Positions 38,278 to 47,774 are shown, counted from the stretch's first letter. The stretch is DNA of 64,000 nucleotides from Thalassococcus profundi (GCF_003344785.1 NZ_QPMK01000003.1:201468-265467); one strand, 5' to 3'. The notes: generated from the letters alone by a model not told the origin. Translations and numbers: made by a program.

Positions 38278-40187
38278 GTGCGCCCGGGCTGTTTCGCTAC
38301 GATATTTGCCTAGGTATCCGTGCGCCGTTTCTGATCGGCGGCGGTGCGGCGGCGCGTTTTGGAGTAGACGTAATACAATTGCGAGATCCTGACGGTCGTC
38401 CAATCATTCCAGACACGCATCTCAAGGGCGTCTTACGTGCAGCCTGGATTGCATTGGCCAACGCCGACTTCCCATTGCCAATGTCCGTCGAAGCGGCATT
38501 CGGACGCGAAGGGTCCGATGCGCGCGGCGAGAATGCGGTGGATGATCTGGAACCGCGAAATCGCGGGGCCTTGATTTTTCGAGATCTCCGAGCTGATCAC
38601 ATAAAGAAAAGTGGTCGCCTTACACGGGTTGCCATCAATGACGAGACTGGATCTGGCGTCGAGGGAAAGTTGCAGACGGTCGAGCTCGTCGCGCAACCCG
38701 GCTCAGTAGTGCGCTTTCGCGGTGCATTGCTGGCCTGGTTGGAAAGTGCGGATCAGGCGGCATCAGCGAGATCCGCTATTGAGTCAGCACTTGATGCTGT
38801 TTTTGCCATCGGCCGAGGCAAGACTGTGGGCTATGGGCAGGTCGTTGAGCGCGAGATATCAGGGGCGATCAGCATGCCCGTCTCGAAATCGCTGGAGGGA
38901 ATGGGAAAACATTTTCTCTACCGTTTTCGTCTCGACAAACGCCTCCTAGTGAACACGACACGTCCGGACAGCAATACCCTATCCGGAGAGCATGTTATCC
39001 CAGGTGGTGTCCTGAAGGGCGCGCTGGCGGAGAAACTGAGGCGGCTCGGGCTTGACCCTTTGGATGGCAGCATCGCGAGGGCGCTCTCAGACATGGTTAT
39101 TTCTCATGCTCTGCCGACAAGCACAGCGAAACTGCCCGATCGTCGCGAAGACGACGACCACAGGCGCGACATCATGGTTCGCTTGGACAGTGTAGGCTTG
39201 GAGCCTGACAACTCACTAGAGGACAATCAGTTTGCGTTTCGATGGGACGACGCTCTGCCGATTTCCCAAATGCCGAACGGACCGATACCCGATTTCAAAA
39301 GTGACGCGAAGGATACCCCAAAGAGAGTTCCGAACGCGCCGAGCGCTCTTGAAAGCGTTGCGAACTATACGCGTGACGACCGGATGCGAAATGCCATCGA
39401 CTCTCAACGTGGCACTGCCGCGGATGGGAAGCTTTTCGTGGAATCGGCGATCCATCCCGAATTCCGAGGCATTCCACTGGAATGGCAAGGCACGATTTAT
39501 TGCCCGGATGGTGTCGGTCCGGAAGCGCGGCTCTGTCTTGAGCATTTGGCCGGTGGGCTGGTGACTCTCGGAAAAACCGCTAGCGCCACGATCACTGCAC
39601 GAAATCTAGAAACCCTCGGCATCAAACTGGTTGACGCTCCAGAGCCGCCGCGTCTGCCGCTTGCGCTTGGTCAGCGAGTGGAGGTTGAGATTTGCACACC
39701 GGCACTAATGTTGCGGGAATGGCACCTCGCATCGCAGCAGCGCTTCTCCGATGCGCTTGAAGCGTTTTGGCAGACGCTCGGAAACGGAGCCTTTAGATTG
39801 GCGCCAGAGAGGCCGGAGCCGCTGGATTCACCCGGCACATCTAGACCCGCCGCGTTGGACTTCTTCTGCCAGGTCGCGCTGCGCGCAGGCTATCAGGCAT
39901 TGCGTTATGAATTTTTCGGGCAAACCAGCTTGGAGCCTTTCGTGCTAACACAGACCGGATCGGTGTTTCGGCTTGAAATTCTCGATCCAGACAAAGCATC
40001 GGAAATTCTTCACCGTATTGCGGTCGAGGGTTTGCCGGTCGCAGCTTGGGATGTCGCTCCGAAAAACGAGAATGCATCCGTCGGCGTGCCGGAACTCGAG
40101 CGCGATCTTGATTTCACATCATGTCCCTTCCTTCCGCAGAATGGTTTCGGCCAGGTCTCTGTGCAGATTTTCGAGGTGGCCAAATGA
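38274..40187 (+). CDS. Type III RAMP protein with at least two Csm3/Cmr4-like domains
   Basis: A 637-residue RAMP-superfamily protein. Domain 1 (about 1-210) has FLIGGGAAARFG, the IPDTHLKGVLRAAW helix and the glycine-rich loop IGRGKTVGYGQV. Domain 2 (about 225-480) has VIPGGVLKGALAEKL and an Asp/Arg-rich insertion. The C-terminal part (about 480-637) looks like a third, degenerate RAMP fold. Csm3/Cmr4-like subunits form the crRNA-binding backbone and cut target RNA at 6-nt intervals with a loop Asp; candidates are D in VIPDTH or the VDVIQLRD loop. Fusion of backbone units replaces several separate subunits. The start overlaps the cas10 stop by four bases. Confidence 0.8.
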   Translation: MSAPGLFRYDICLGIRAPFLIGGGAAARFGVDVIQLRDPDGRPIIPDTHLKGVLRAAWIALANADFPLPMSVEAAFGREGSDARGENAVDDLEPRNRGALIFRDLRADHIKKSGRLTRVAINDETGSGVEGKLQTVELVAQPGSVVRFRGALLAWLESADQAASARSAIESALDAVFAIGRGKTVGYGQVVEREISGAISMPVSKSLEGMGKHFLYRFRLDKRLLVNTTRPDSNTLSGEHVIPGGVLKGALAEKLRRLGLDPLDGSIARALSDMVISHALPTSTAKLPDRREDDDHRRDIMVRLDSVGLEPDNSLEDNQFAFRWDDALPISQMPNGPIPDFKSDAKDTPKRVPNAPSALESVANYTRDDRMRNAIDSQRGTAADGKLFVESAIHPEFRGIPLEWQGTIYCPDGVGPEARLCLEHLAGGLVTLGKTASATITARNLETLGIKLVDAPEPPRLPLALGQRVEVEICTPALMLREWHLASQQRFSDALEAFWQTLGNGAFRLAPERPEPLDSPGTSRPAALDFFCQVALRAGYQALRYEFFGQTSLEPFVLTQTGSVFRLEILDPDKASEILHRIAVEGLPVAAWDVAPKNENASVGVPELERDLDFTSCPFLPQNGFGQVSVQIFEVAK

Positions 40188-41479
40188 TCGGCGCGCGCAT
40201 TGAGTTCGACTTAGTCCTTGTGGCTCGGACCGCCTTGCATATTGGCAGCGGAATGGCGGTGGAAGAGGCAGTGCTCGATTCATCGGACCAAGACGTTGAT
40301 GCAAATGTGCCTGAGGTCGCTGCCGTCATGCGGGACTGGCAGGATAGACCATACATACCCGGTTCGTCGTTGAAGGGATGCTTGCGTAGCCACTTGCCCG
40401 ATGCATGCGCGCTGTTTGGAGACAAGATCGCCGAGGGAAGCCGGTCACAACATAGAGCCGGAAGGATGATCTTTTCCGACGCGTTTCTTGAACCACAGGA
40501 AGAGGCTGGAACAAGGCGCTCAACGCGCGTCGCCATCGACCCCGAGACCGGTGTGGCGCTGAAGTCCCGCCTCTTTACGCGCGAGATTGTCGAGCCGGGC
40601 GCGCGCTTCGCGCTAAGATTGGTATGCGTTGATAGTCCCGAAAAGGAACTCGTCACAGACCTAGCGACTCTACTGGCCGTTCTGCTTGCAGCCGATGGCA
40701 TTGCGCTGGGAAAAGGCACTCGGCAGTCCATGGGGCGGATCGCCGCTGAGACGAACAGTTTCCATGCGCGGCGCATTGTGCCGGGTCAGAGGAGCCCAGA
40801 CGATGTAACCAATGAATGGAGGGAGGCCGTCGGGAAGGCCTCTGCGCCAGATGTCAAAGGGGAGCAAGTTGCGCTGCTGTTGACAACAAAATCGCCGTTT
40901 ATGATTTCCGACCCGGAAAACGCGCCATCGAAGGGTGACAAGAGCACCCCACAGATCGTAGGGCTGAGCGAGCCTGGCGGCGGCCCCGAATTGACCGGCG
41001 CAACGCTTCTTGGTGCTCTACGGGCGCAGTCCGCGTGGCTCGAAGCCATCGAGTTCCCCGGAAGGTGGGACGACAAAGACTTTGTTCTAGCTAAGGATGA
41101 CGATCCAGCTGACCTGACATCCACCCAGAGGCTTTTCGGTGTCACCGGCTGGCGAGGTCAGCTCTCAGTTGATCGTATCCGTTTGCGCAACACGCCCAAA
41201 AAGCAGCGTGTCACTTCAGTGCGCATCGACCGGTTCAGCGCCGTGCCAATCGACAATGCGCTCTATACGGTCGAGGCGTGGCTTGCACCAGAATACGAAA
41301 TCGCATTGCGCTTTCACCCCCGTTTGGCCGCCACCGCAGCGGATGACCGTGCCTTCTTTGATAGACTCATCACCGAGCTTGAGGATGACATCTGGGGGGG
41401 TCTTGAGCTTGGGCTGGGGAAAACGCGGGGCTTCGGCGCCTTCGCGGTCAGGAGACTTGGAGGATTAGCAAATGACTGA
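40184..41479 (+). CDS. Type III RAMP protein, two Csm3-like domains fused
   Basis: A 431-residue RAMP protein. Domain 1 (1-215) opens LVLVARTALHIGSGMAVEEA, then YIPGSSLKGCLRSHLPDACALFG, and ends IALGKGTRQSMGRI. Domain 2 (about 225-431) carries VALLLTTKSPFMISD, ELTGATLLGALRAQSAWLEA and ends GLGKTRGFGAFAV. This is the repeated Csm3/Cmr4 layout in one chain, expected to sit on the crRNA. The start at 40184 overlaps the preceding stop (ATGA); in-frame codons upstream have no family sequence. Confidence 0.82.
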   Translation: MIGARIEFDLVLVARTALHIGSGMAVEEAVLDSSDQDVDANVPEVAAVMRDWQDRPYIPGSSLKGCLRSHLPDACALFGDKIAEGSRSQHRAGRMIFSDAFLEPQEEAGTRRSTRVAIDPETGVALKSRLFTREIVEPGARFALRLVCVDSPEKELVTDLATLLAVLLAADGIALGKGTRQSMGRIAAETNSFHARRIVPGQRSPDDVTNEWREAVGKASAPDVKGEQVALLLTTKSPFMISDPENAPSKGDKSTPQIVGLSEPGGGPELTGATLLGALRAQSAWLEAIEFPGRWDDKDFVLAKDDDPADLTSTQRLFGVTGWRGQLSVDRIRLRNTPKKQRVTSVRIDRFSAVPIDNALYTVEAWLAPEYEIALRFHPRLAATAADDRAFFDRLITELEDDIWGGLELGLGKTRGFGAFAVRRLGGLAND

Positions 41480-43715
41480 CATCACATCTGATCTTGTCCG
41501 GGACCTGGCAGCTTACGGACGCGGCCGCATGATATCGGCGCGGGCTGACGACGTGCGTGACGACGTTCTCGATCATGCGTTCGATGAGCTTGGATTTGAT
41601 GGTGACGAAGAATCCCTCTGGGCGCAGGTCCGAGAGGCCATGACCGCCGAAACAACCGTCAGCCGTATACTTCAAGAGCAAGCCACGAAGTCTTCGAGCC
41701 CAAGAGAAAGAGTTAAAACTCCGCCGCCGTGGGATGCCGTCAAGGATGGCCATCTTGTCACTGCGCCCTTCCGCTTCGTGCCTGTGAATGACTCGGTTTC
41801 CGTCCTCAAAAAGCGGCCCTGTTCGCATGACCATCCGGCGGAGGGCCGTCTCTCTGCGGTGATTGAGGTCGATTGGCAGGTCGAAACACCGCTGCTCATC
41901 GGCGAAACCCGTGAGACGCCGGACGGGACACAAACGGTCGAGCCATTCCGTCTCGGCGATACATGGGCCGTTCCGGGCGCCACCATCCGTGGCGCCATGC
42001 GTAGCGTCGTCGAAGTTGCGGCGTCCGGCAGATTGAGCCAACTCAACCGCCATGCTCGGTTTGCGCTGCGGGACTTCGAACACCCGCGCTACAAGGCGTT
42101 CGTCGAGCGCACGACAGGCACGCCCGGACTTCAGGCGGGCTGGCTGACGATGGTCGATGGCACCCCGCATATCACACCTTGCGGCTGGGGCTTTGTGCGG
42201 ATCGCCGACCTGGTCGGCTCGGATGATCCCAACGTCACCAGCAAATGGGCCCATAAAGAGCGTGATGCCAAATATGCCGAGCGGCAGATTACCTGGCAGG
42301 GCGCTGCGGCCTTCGCGCAGAGCAACGCAAAGCCCTTTTCGGATGCGGGCGAACACCAGGGTCGGCGCCTCTTTCAGCCGGGTGACAGCAATCGCAAGGG
42401 GCACCTGATCGTCTCTGGGGCCGTGCCAGGCAAGGGCATCGTCAACAAGAAATACGAATACGTCTTCTTCGACGCGGGGGCCGATCCTGTGCCCATCAGT
42501 GACACGGCTTGGAACGTTTTTGAGACATCGAACTGCAAACCGTCCCAGAATGCCCGCAAGCCGGACGGGTCTTGGGCAGAGTTCCACGGCACCTACACCG
42601 CAGGCGGCCGCGTGCCTGTCTTCTTCGTTGGCAACCTGGCCGAAAATGCAACTGATCGCGAGTTTTCCTTCGGCCTTACGCGGCTCTATAGAATCCCGCA
42701 CGCGCGCTCCATCGGCGATGTGCTGGCCGAGAGCGCCCCGGCGCACAAGGTCAGCAATGACGGCACCGTGCCTGATCCGGATTTCGTCGATGCACTCTTT
42801 GGTTATGTCTTCGAGCCGAAGGACAGCATCGCCGGTCAACCCGCCAACGCTCAGGTCGCCGAGCGCAGCGATCCGGCGGATCTTGCCCGCAAAGGGCGCG
42901 TAACCTTCGAATTTGCCTTCCCTGAAGGGCCGGGTGACTTCCACCTTTGGCCGGAGCAGCCGATCACAACCATCATGGGGCCGCCGAAGGCGTCGTTCGC
43001 GCCCTTCTATCTGGCAGGGGTTGAAAAGGATTATTCTACAGCGAGCAAGGTGGCGCTGGCCGGGCGCAAGCGGTATCTCGTGCGGCATCGGCCGGGCACC
43101 GATGGCGATCCCGGCAAACCGCTTTTGTCGGCGCTTCGCGACCAGAACGCCGATGTCTCGGGCGAGACCAAGACGCATCTGCGCTTCCTTGTCCCGCAGG
43201 GCGACGCGCGTTTCCGCGGGCGGATCCGACTGCACAATGCCTCGAAGGCGGAACTTGGGGCGATCCTTTGGGCGCTGACGCTGGGCGCCGACCCCGAGGC
43301 GCGGCATCTGATCGGTCGTGGCAAGCCCTTTGGGGCGGGGCAGGTTCGGGTGGCATCGCTGAAACTCCACACGCGCCGCAACACCGCGTGGGATGCGGAC
43401 CGCAGCGCCAATCCCGTGCACTGGAAGGCCGAGCAGGGCGCCGGGCCCCTGCAGGACCTGTTCGATGCTTTCGGTCAGGAGATCGCTGCGCTGACGGGTT
43501 CACCAAGTGCGACGTGGCACAAGAGTCCGGCTATCCAGGCGCTGCTGGAGGCGGCAAGGCCGCGGGGCTGGCGTGATCCCGGCACGACCTATTTACCTTA
43601 CATGAGCGAAGGCAAACAGGCCAAGGCCTTCGCGGATCTGCGGAAAAAGACCGGGATCGGTGTATCGCGCAACCCGGACGCACGCCGTCCGCCGGGCCGA
43701 CTTTTGCAGACCTGA
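41472..43715 (+). CDS. TIGR03986-family type III CRISPR RAMP protein
   Basis: A 747-residue protein resembling the TIGR03986 family of type III RAMP subunits. After a helical N-terminal 100 residues it has EVDWQVETPLLIGETRE, TWAVPGATIRGAMRSVVEVA (a RAMP helix), a long middle region with KGHLIVSGAVPGKG, and a C-terminal second RAMP half ending HLIGRGKPFGAGQVRVASL. The last 130 residues are family-specific. It is the last gene of the operon and overlaps the preceding gene by eight bases. No separate small subunit (Csm2/Cmr5) gene is present, so that role may be met inside the fused proteins. Confidence 0.82.
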   Translation: MTDITSDLVRDLAAYGRGRMISARADDVRDDVLDHAFDELGFDGDEESLWAQVREAMTAETTVSRILQEQATKSSSPRERVKTPPPWDAVKDGHLVTAPFRFVPVNDSVSVLKKRPCSHDHPAEGRLSAVIEVDWQVETPLLIGETRETPDGTQTVEPFRLGDTWAVPGATIRGAMRSVVEVAASGRLSQLNRHARFALRDFEHPRYKAFVERTTGTPGLQAGWLTMVDGTPHITPCGWGFVRIADLVGSDDPNVTSKWAHKERDAKYAERQITWQGAAAFAQSNAKPFSDAGEHQGRRLFQPGDSNRKGHLIVSGAVPGKGIVNKKYEYVFFDAGADPVPISDTAWNVFETSNCKPSQNARKPDGSWAEFHGTYTAGGRVPVFFVGNLAENATDREFSFGLTRLYRIPHARSIGDVLAESAPAHKVSNDGTVPDPDFVDALFGYVFEPKDSIAGQPANAQVAERSDPADLARKGRVTFEFAFPEGPGDFHLWPEQPITTIMGPPKASFAPFYLAGVEKDYSTASKVALAGRKRYLVRHRPGTDGDPGKPLLSALRDQNADVSGETKTHLRFLVPQGDARFRGRIRLHNASKAELGAILWALTLGADPEARHLIGRGKPFGAGQVRVASLKLHTRRNTAWDADRSANPVHWKAEQGAGPLQDLFDAFGQEIAALTGSPSATWHKSPAIQALLEAARPRGWRDPGTTYLPYMSEGKQAKAFADLRKKTGIGVSRNPDARRPPGRLLQT

Positions 43716-43913
43716 GTGCAACTGCGGGGGGAGGGGTAATGCTCCAAAACACCCGATCCTGCTTGGAAATATGATAAGGATATGGCCAGAAAGGGAAAAA
43801 ATGATAGGGGAACATTGAAGGGAGTTGAGATTGCATTCCGCTGGGCAAATCTGACCTCCGGCTTGGAGGGACCGAAATTTGTGGCTTTTAAAACAAGGCA
43901 TTGTGGAGGGTAA
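43716..43913 (+). promoter_or_regulatory. Putative leader of array 3
   Basis: A 198-base purine-rich gap between the TIGR03986 gene stop and the first intact repeat of array 3. The degenerate repeat is at the far right end, so this side must be the leader. It shares the purine-rich GGAGGG block just before the first repeat with the array 1 leader (GGAGG). Confidence 0.55.
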
Positions 43914-44449
43914 GTGCATCAGACATGGCCGCGAAACAGCGGATTGAGACGAAAGTGAATTCCCGGTAGGGGATGGCGCCGGGTGCATCAGACATGGCCG
44001 CGAAACAGCGGATTGAGACGCGTCGGGCATGGCGGCAAGGGCGGCGTCGGCCAGTGCATCAGACATGGCCGCGAAACAGCGGATTGAGACCCGTGCGTTC
44101 TCGGCCTCTGCGGCGGCAAGGGCGGGTGCATCAGACATGGCCGCGAAACAGCGGATTGAGACTCGCCTACAGCCAAGCAGAACAATGAAAGGCAAACGTG
44201 CATCAGACATGGCCGCGAAACAGCGGATTGAGACCTTTCTTCCTCTTCCTCCTCTTCTTCAGCCGACAGGTGCATCAGACATGGCCGCGAAACAGCGGAT
44301 TGAGACCAGACCGGAAGCGGTCAGCGCGAGGCAAAAACAGTGCATCAGACATGGCCGCGAAACAGCGGATTGAGACCCGGGGTTAGTTGGGTTCAGTCGT
44401 CTTTGCGTTCGGGTGCATCAGACATGGCCGCGAAGCAGCGAATGAACCC
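43914..44449 (+). CRISPR. CRISPR array 3 (8 repeats, 7 spacers), transcribed rightward
   Basis: Repeats of 37 bases start at 43914, 43983, 44054, 44126, 44198, 44270, 44340 and 44413 (the last degenerate at its 3' end). Each begins GTGCATCAGACAT and ends GGCCGCGAAACAGCGG-ATTGAGAC. The 3' half matches arrays 1 and 2 except one base (AAACA for ACACA). Spacers are 32-36 bases; one (44235-44269) is nearly all pyrimidine. Orientation is opposite to arrays 1 and 2. Confidence 0.97.
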
Positions 44450-44497
44450 GCCCCGCGTGCGTTGGCGTGATGCCACGAACGCACGATAGCGGTCTCG

Positions 44498-46327
44498 CTA
44501 CATCGTCTGAAATGCGTCAGGCGGCGAACAGATGCTCTTGGAAGGTATGCCGCTTAGAAAACCCGCCAACCCGAGAAGAAACAGCAACGCCGCGGCAAAA
44601 CCGATCCAGGTCAAATAGCCACGAAGGGTGGTTGTCGCGACCTTACAGAACAGCGCGCTGGCGCCAAGGGTGGTCAAAAGCAGGGTTGCGGCAAAGACCA
44701 TCGCGTCGAAGGCCAAATTCGCACAGGTCAGCGGTGTGAACCGAGATACGAGGGAAAAGAGCTCCGCCTCTTCATCGAACAGCACGTTCATGCCGGTCAG
44801 CGCCGCGGCGACGCCGATCACAGCGGCGACCGTCGCGACCTCGGTCAGGTTGTTCGCCGCATCTGTCGCCGCCCGCTGTTCTTCAGCTCGTGCCAGATCG
44901 GCAGCGCTGTCGAGCTCGGCCTTGATCTCGTAGTAGCGCGCGTCGAGTTCCATGCTGTCGCGGAACCGGTCGAACAGCTCGCGCGCCTGAAGCTGGTTGG
45001 ACACCCCTGTGAAATGATAGCGATGGGTGAAGTCCATGAAGTCGTTCTGAATTTCGAGAATCTCCTGCCGAAACGCGGATTTCGCCCGATCGCCGCCTGC
45101 GTCGCGCAAATCGAGCGCCTTGCACAAGCGCTGCGAGATGCTGAGTAGCGTTGCAAATTCGAGAAGACACAGGTGCTGCATGTGACGGTAATGGCGGCGG
45201 ACATGCTCGGTCAGGTGGCTGTCAAAGAACCCACCGGAGCCTACGGCCGCGAAATGGTAGCCGGCGAAGGTGAGGCGTGTGGCCGTGTCTTCGTCGCCCC
45301 CTTCAAAAGGCAGATAGCGGTCGTAGAACAGCGCGTCGGACTGAGTGTGAAGGAAACAGGGATGATAGGGAAAAGAGGTGTCACCGGCGCTATCTGCCCC
45401 CGCGATGCGGAACCAGTCACCCTCTGAAATGGACGAAACGGCCGCCGCCGGGGATGGATCGGGTTGCAGAGCGATGGTCGTCATGAGGGGAATGCGCTCG
45501 TCTAGGACCTGGCGCAGCAGCGGTTCGCTTTTTCTTGTATCGCCGGACACACTGTCGGCGGAGTTCCCGACCACGGCCAGCGGCTCCAACAGCGCGCGCC
45601 ACCACGAGAAGAGAGGTTCGCGGAACTCCTCGGTTATCAATGCGTCCTGGGCGCTCTTCCGGTCTTGAAGTCGTTTCAGACCGAGCGGCCGTGCCGCAAT
45701 CCCCGGTGGGTCGGTGTCATCCAAACCGGCCGCATGGCGGGTTTCAAAGAGTGTCGCGGCCAGGGGCGTCAGCGCAGGCATGCCCGGCGCAAACCAGAAC
45801 GGCGGATAAGCGCGGCGAAGGCGATCGACCAGTGTCTGGCATTGCGCCAGCGTTAATGGCCCGCTTTCATGCACCAGTTCCAGTGTCAGGATCGCAACAC
45901 CGCTCCTGTAAAGGTGCAGTGCCGTGAAGGGTATCGAAAAACACTGCCGCCCCAACTCGTCGCCAAAGGAAAACTCGATCCGTTTCAACGAGGGACGTTG
46001 ATAGGTTTTTACGTTGTCGGATTTCTTGTAGAGCGAGTCGCGAATGAAATCGTGAAAATAGACAGCCTCTTCGTAGAAACCGGTTAGAATGTCGGCTGCT
46101 TCAGACATGTTCCGGTCGGCTTGGTTCTCGTCCCCTTTGCCGACCCGCGCGGTGTCGGGCATCAGCTTGGCAGGCGATGTTTCAACCCACTTGCTGCCTG
46201 TGCCGTTCAGTTTCTTCCCACACGCCTGAAACCATTCGTCTGCCGACTTTTTGCCGGACATGACAAATGGCCATGTGAATATCTGCCGAAACTGCTTCAC
46301 GGCGATGTCTTGGGAAGAATTGTTCAT
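44498..46327 (-). CDS. CorA-like membrane protein, candidate type III CRISPR effector
   Basis: A 609-residue protein. The N-terminal 370 residues are soluble and unrecognised. About 375-495 is a long helical stalk like that of CorA (HLCLLEFATLLSISQRLCKA, then IQNDFMDFTHRYHF). It leads into a hydrophobic helix with the CorA signature GMN at 512-514 (LTGMNVLF). Two more hydrophobic segments follow (about 531-560 and 572-594), one more than classic CorA. CorA-like proteins are known ancillary effectors of type III-B systems, where Bacteroides CorA responds to SAM-AMP. Here the gene is convergent with array 3, 48 bases from it. No metal-transport gene is nearby. The effector role is inferred. Confidence 0.7.
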   Translation of the reverse strand: MNNSSQDIAVKQFRQIFTWPFVMSGKKSADEWFQACGKKLNGTGSKWVETSPAKLMPDTARVGKGDENQADRNMSEAADILTGFYEEAVYFHDFIRDSLYKKSDNVKTYQRPSLKRIEFSFGDELGRQCFSIPFTALHLYRSGVAILTLELVHESGPLTLAQCQTLVDRLRRAYPPFWFAPGMPALTPLAATLFETRHAAGLDDTDPPGIAARPLGLKRLQDRKSAQDALITEEFREPLFSWWRALLEPLAVVGNSADSVSGDTRKSEPLLRQVLDERIPLMTTIALQPDPSPAAAVSSISEGDWFRIAGADSAGDTSFPYHPCFLHTQSDALFYDRYLPFEGGDEDTATRLTFAGYHFAAVGSGGFFDSHLTEHVRRHYRHMQHLCLLEFATLLSISQRLCKALDLRDAGGDRAKSAFRQEILEIQNDFMDFTHRYHFTGVSNQLQARELFDRFRDSMELDARYYEIKAELDSAADLARAEEQRAATDAANNLTEVATVAAVIGVAAALTGMNVLFDEEAELFSLVSRFTPLTCANLAFDAMVFAATLLLTTLGASALFCKVATTTLRGYLTWIGFAAALLFLLGLAGFLSGIPSKSICSPPDAFQTM

Positions 46328-46419
46328 AGTGGACTGCTCGTTGACCGCGTGGCTGATAAGACCATCCGTAGGGTCGGAAAGCCAGTCGGAATTCCCGGTC
46401 TGGCCCGTTCAGACGCGCG

Positions 46420-47670
46420 TTAGGCTTGGTTTCGTCCAGAAATGAAGTTTGCCCAGTCCTCCATCATCCGGCGCCGCTTTTCCAGCATGTCCCCGCGACG
46501 GTAGGCGCGCTCAACCTCACTGCCCATCTCATGCGCCAGAGCGATCTCGGCCATCTCGCGAGGGTGATCCGTGCGCTCGGCAACCCAGTCTCGGAACGTT
46601 GAGCGCAGCCCATGCGGCACCGCCGGACGCTTTGACACAGGATCAAGGAACCCTTTGCGGCCGCAATCCACCTCGGCATTGTGCATCCGTTTCATGACCG
46701 CAGACAGCGTTGCGTCGGACATTTCCCCTCCTCTAAGGGAAGGGAAGAGGAGGGGGCAACCGGCAAACCTTGGAGCCTGTCGAAGAAGGTTGATCGCGCG
46801 TGCGGACAAAGGCACTCGGTGGGGTTCTTTCATCTTCATATGCTCGGCAGGGATCAGCCAAGTAGCAGTCTCGAAGGAGATCTCTTCCCAACGTGCCTTT
46901 CTGATTTCCTGCGAGCGTGAGGCGTTCAGGGTCAGGAACGTGAGCGCTCTCGCAGCTATCCCGTCACGCGTCTGAAGGACAGCAAACCAGCGCACCACTT
47001 CGTCAATGGCCACCGCAGGATGGTTCACAACAACCTTCACCTTGGTGGGTGCCGGAAGCATTTGCTGCAGGCTGCCTTTCCACAGGGCGGGGTTGACGCC
47101 CGAGCGGTGGCCCATCGCGGCGGACCAGTCGAGAACACGTTCGATGCGCTGGCGCACACGGGTCGCTGTCTCAGTTTTCGTGGTCCAGATCGGTTTGAGA
47201 ACGGCGAGAACGTCTTCGACCGTGATCAGGTCTACCGACTTGTTGCCGATGACGGGATAGGCGTAAGTGGTCAGTGTCGATCGCCACTGTTCCCGGTGCT
47301 TGGGATTACTCAGTTCACTCTCCAGCTTGTCGGCGAAATACCTTTCAAAGGCATCGGAGAAGCTTAAGCCTCGGCGATGCTCGGCGCGAGCAAGAGCCGC
47401 CTTTCGCTCTGCCACCGGATCGATGCCGCTGATGATCTTCTTGCGCATTTCTCGTGCGAGGTCTCGCGCCTCGGCCAGTGAAACATCATCGAACGCGCCG
47501 AGGCCGATGTGTCGGCGGCTACCATTGACGATCACGCGTAAGATCCACGACCTTGCTCCCGTGTCGGTGACGTTCAAATAGAGCCCTTGGACCCCGCCCA
47601 CTGCATGACGTCCGGGCTTGAAGAGGCGTTTGACTTCTAAGGCTTTGAGTTCTGGCGAACGCTTGGGCAT
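46420..47670 (-). CDS. int: P4-type tyrosine integrase (DUF4102 N-terminal domain)
   Basis: A 416-residue site-specific recombinase. The N-terminal arm-binding DUF4102 domain (about 5-95, GVQGLYLNVTDTGARSWILR then GLGAFDDVSLAEAR) is followed by a core-binding domain (about 105-200) and a catalytic domain with R252 (NASRSQEIR), H353 and R356 (VPHGLRSTFRDW), H380 (ALAHEMG) and the nucleophile Y390 (ERAYRRGD). All pentad residues looked for are present, so it is probably active. It lies 156 bases from the right att copy and is the integrase of island 1. Confidence 0.95.
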   Translation of the reverse strand: MPKRSPELKALEVKRLFKPGRHAVGGVQGLYLNVTDTGARSWILRVIVNGSRRHIGLGAFDDVSLAEARDLAREMRKKIISGIDPVAERKAALARAEHRRGLSFSDAFERYFADKLESELSNPKHREQWRSTLTTYAYPVIGNKSVDLITVEDVLAVLKPIWTTKTETATRVRQRIERVLDWSAAMGHRSGVNPALWKGSLQQMLPAPTKVKVVVNHPAVAIDEVVRWFAVLQTRDGIAARALTFLTLNASRSQEIRKARWEEISFETATWLIPAEHMKMKEPHRVPLSARAINLLRQAPRFAGCPLLFPSLRGGEMSDATLSAVMKRMHNAEVDCGRKGFLDPVSKRPAVPHGLRSTFRDWVAERTDHPREMAEIALAHEMGSEVERAYRRGDMLEKRRRMMEDWANFISGRNQA

Positions 47671-47774
47671 GTCTTGCCGCCATCCTTGCCACCAAAAGAG
47701 ATGCCCTTACCTACTTTCTTCTGCAACTTCTTGCAATAGTCATCATTTGCTAAGTGTCTTGTTTTCAATCGTTT

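Noticed and set aside
43593..44386. Open frames on both strands through CRISPR array 3
   Set aside because: The peptides are repeats of QSAVSRPCLM or ASDMAAKQRIE, simply the translated CRISPR repeat.
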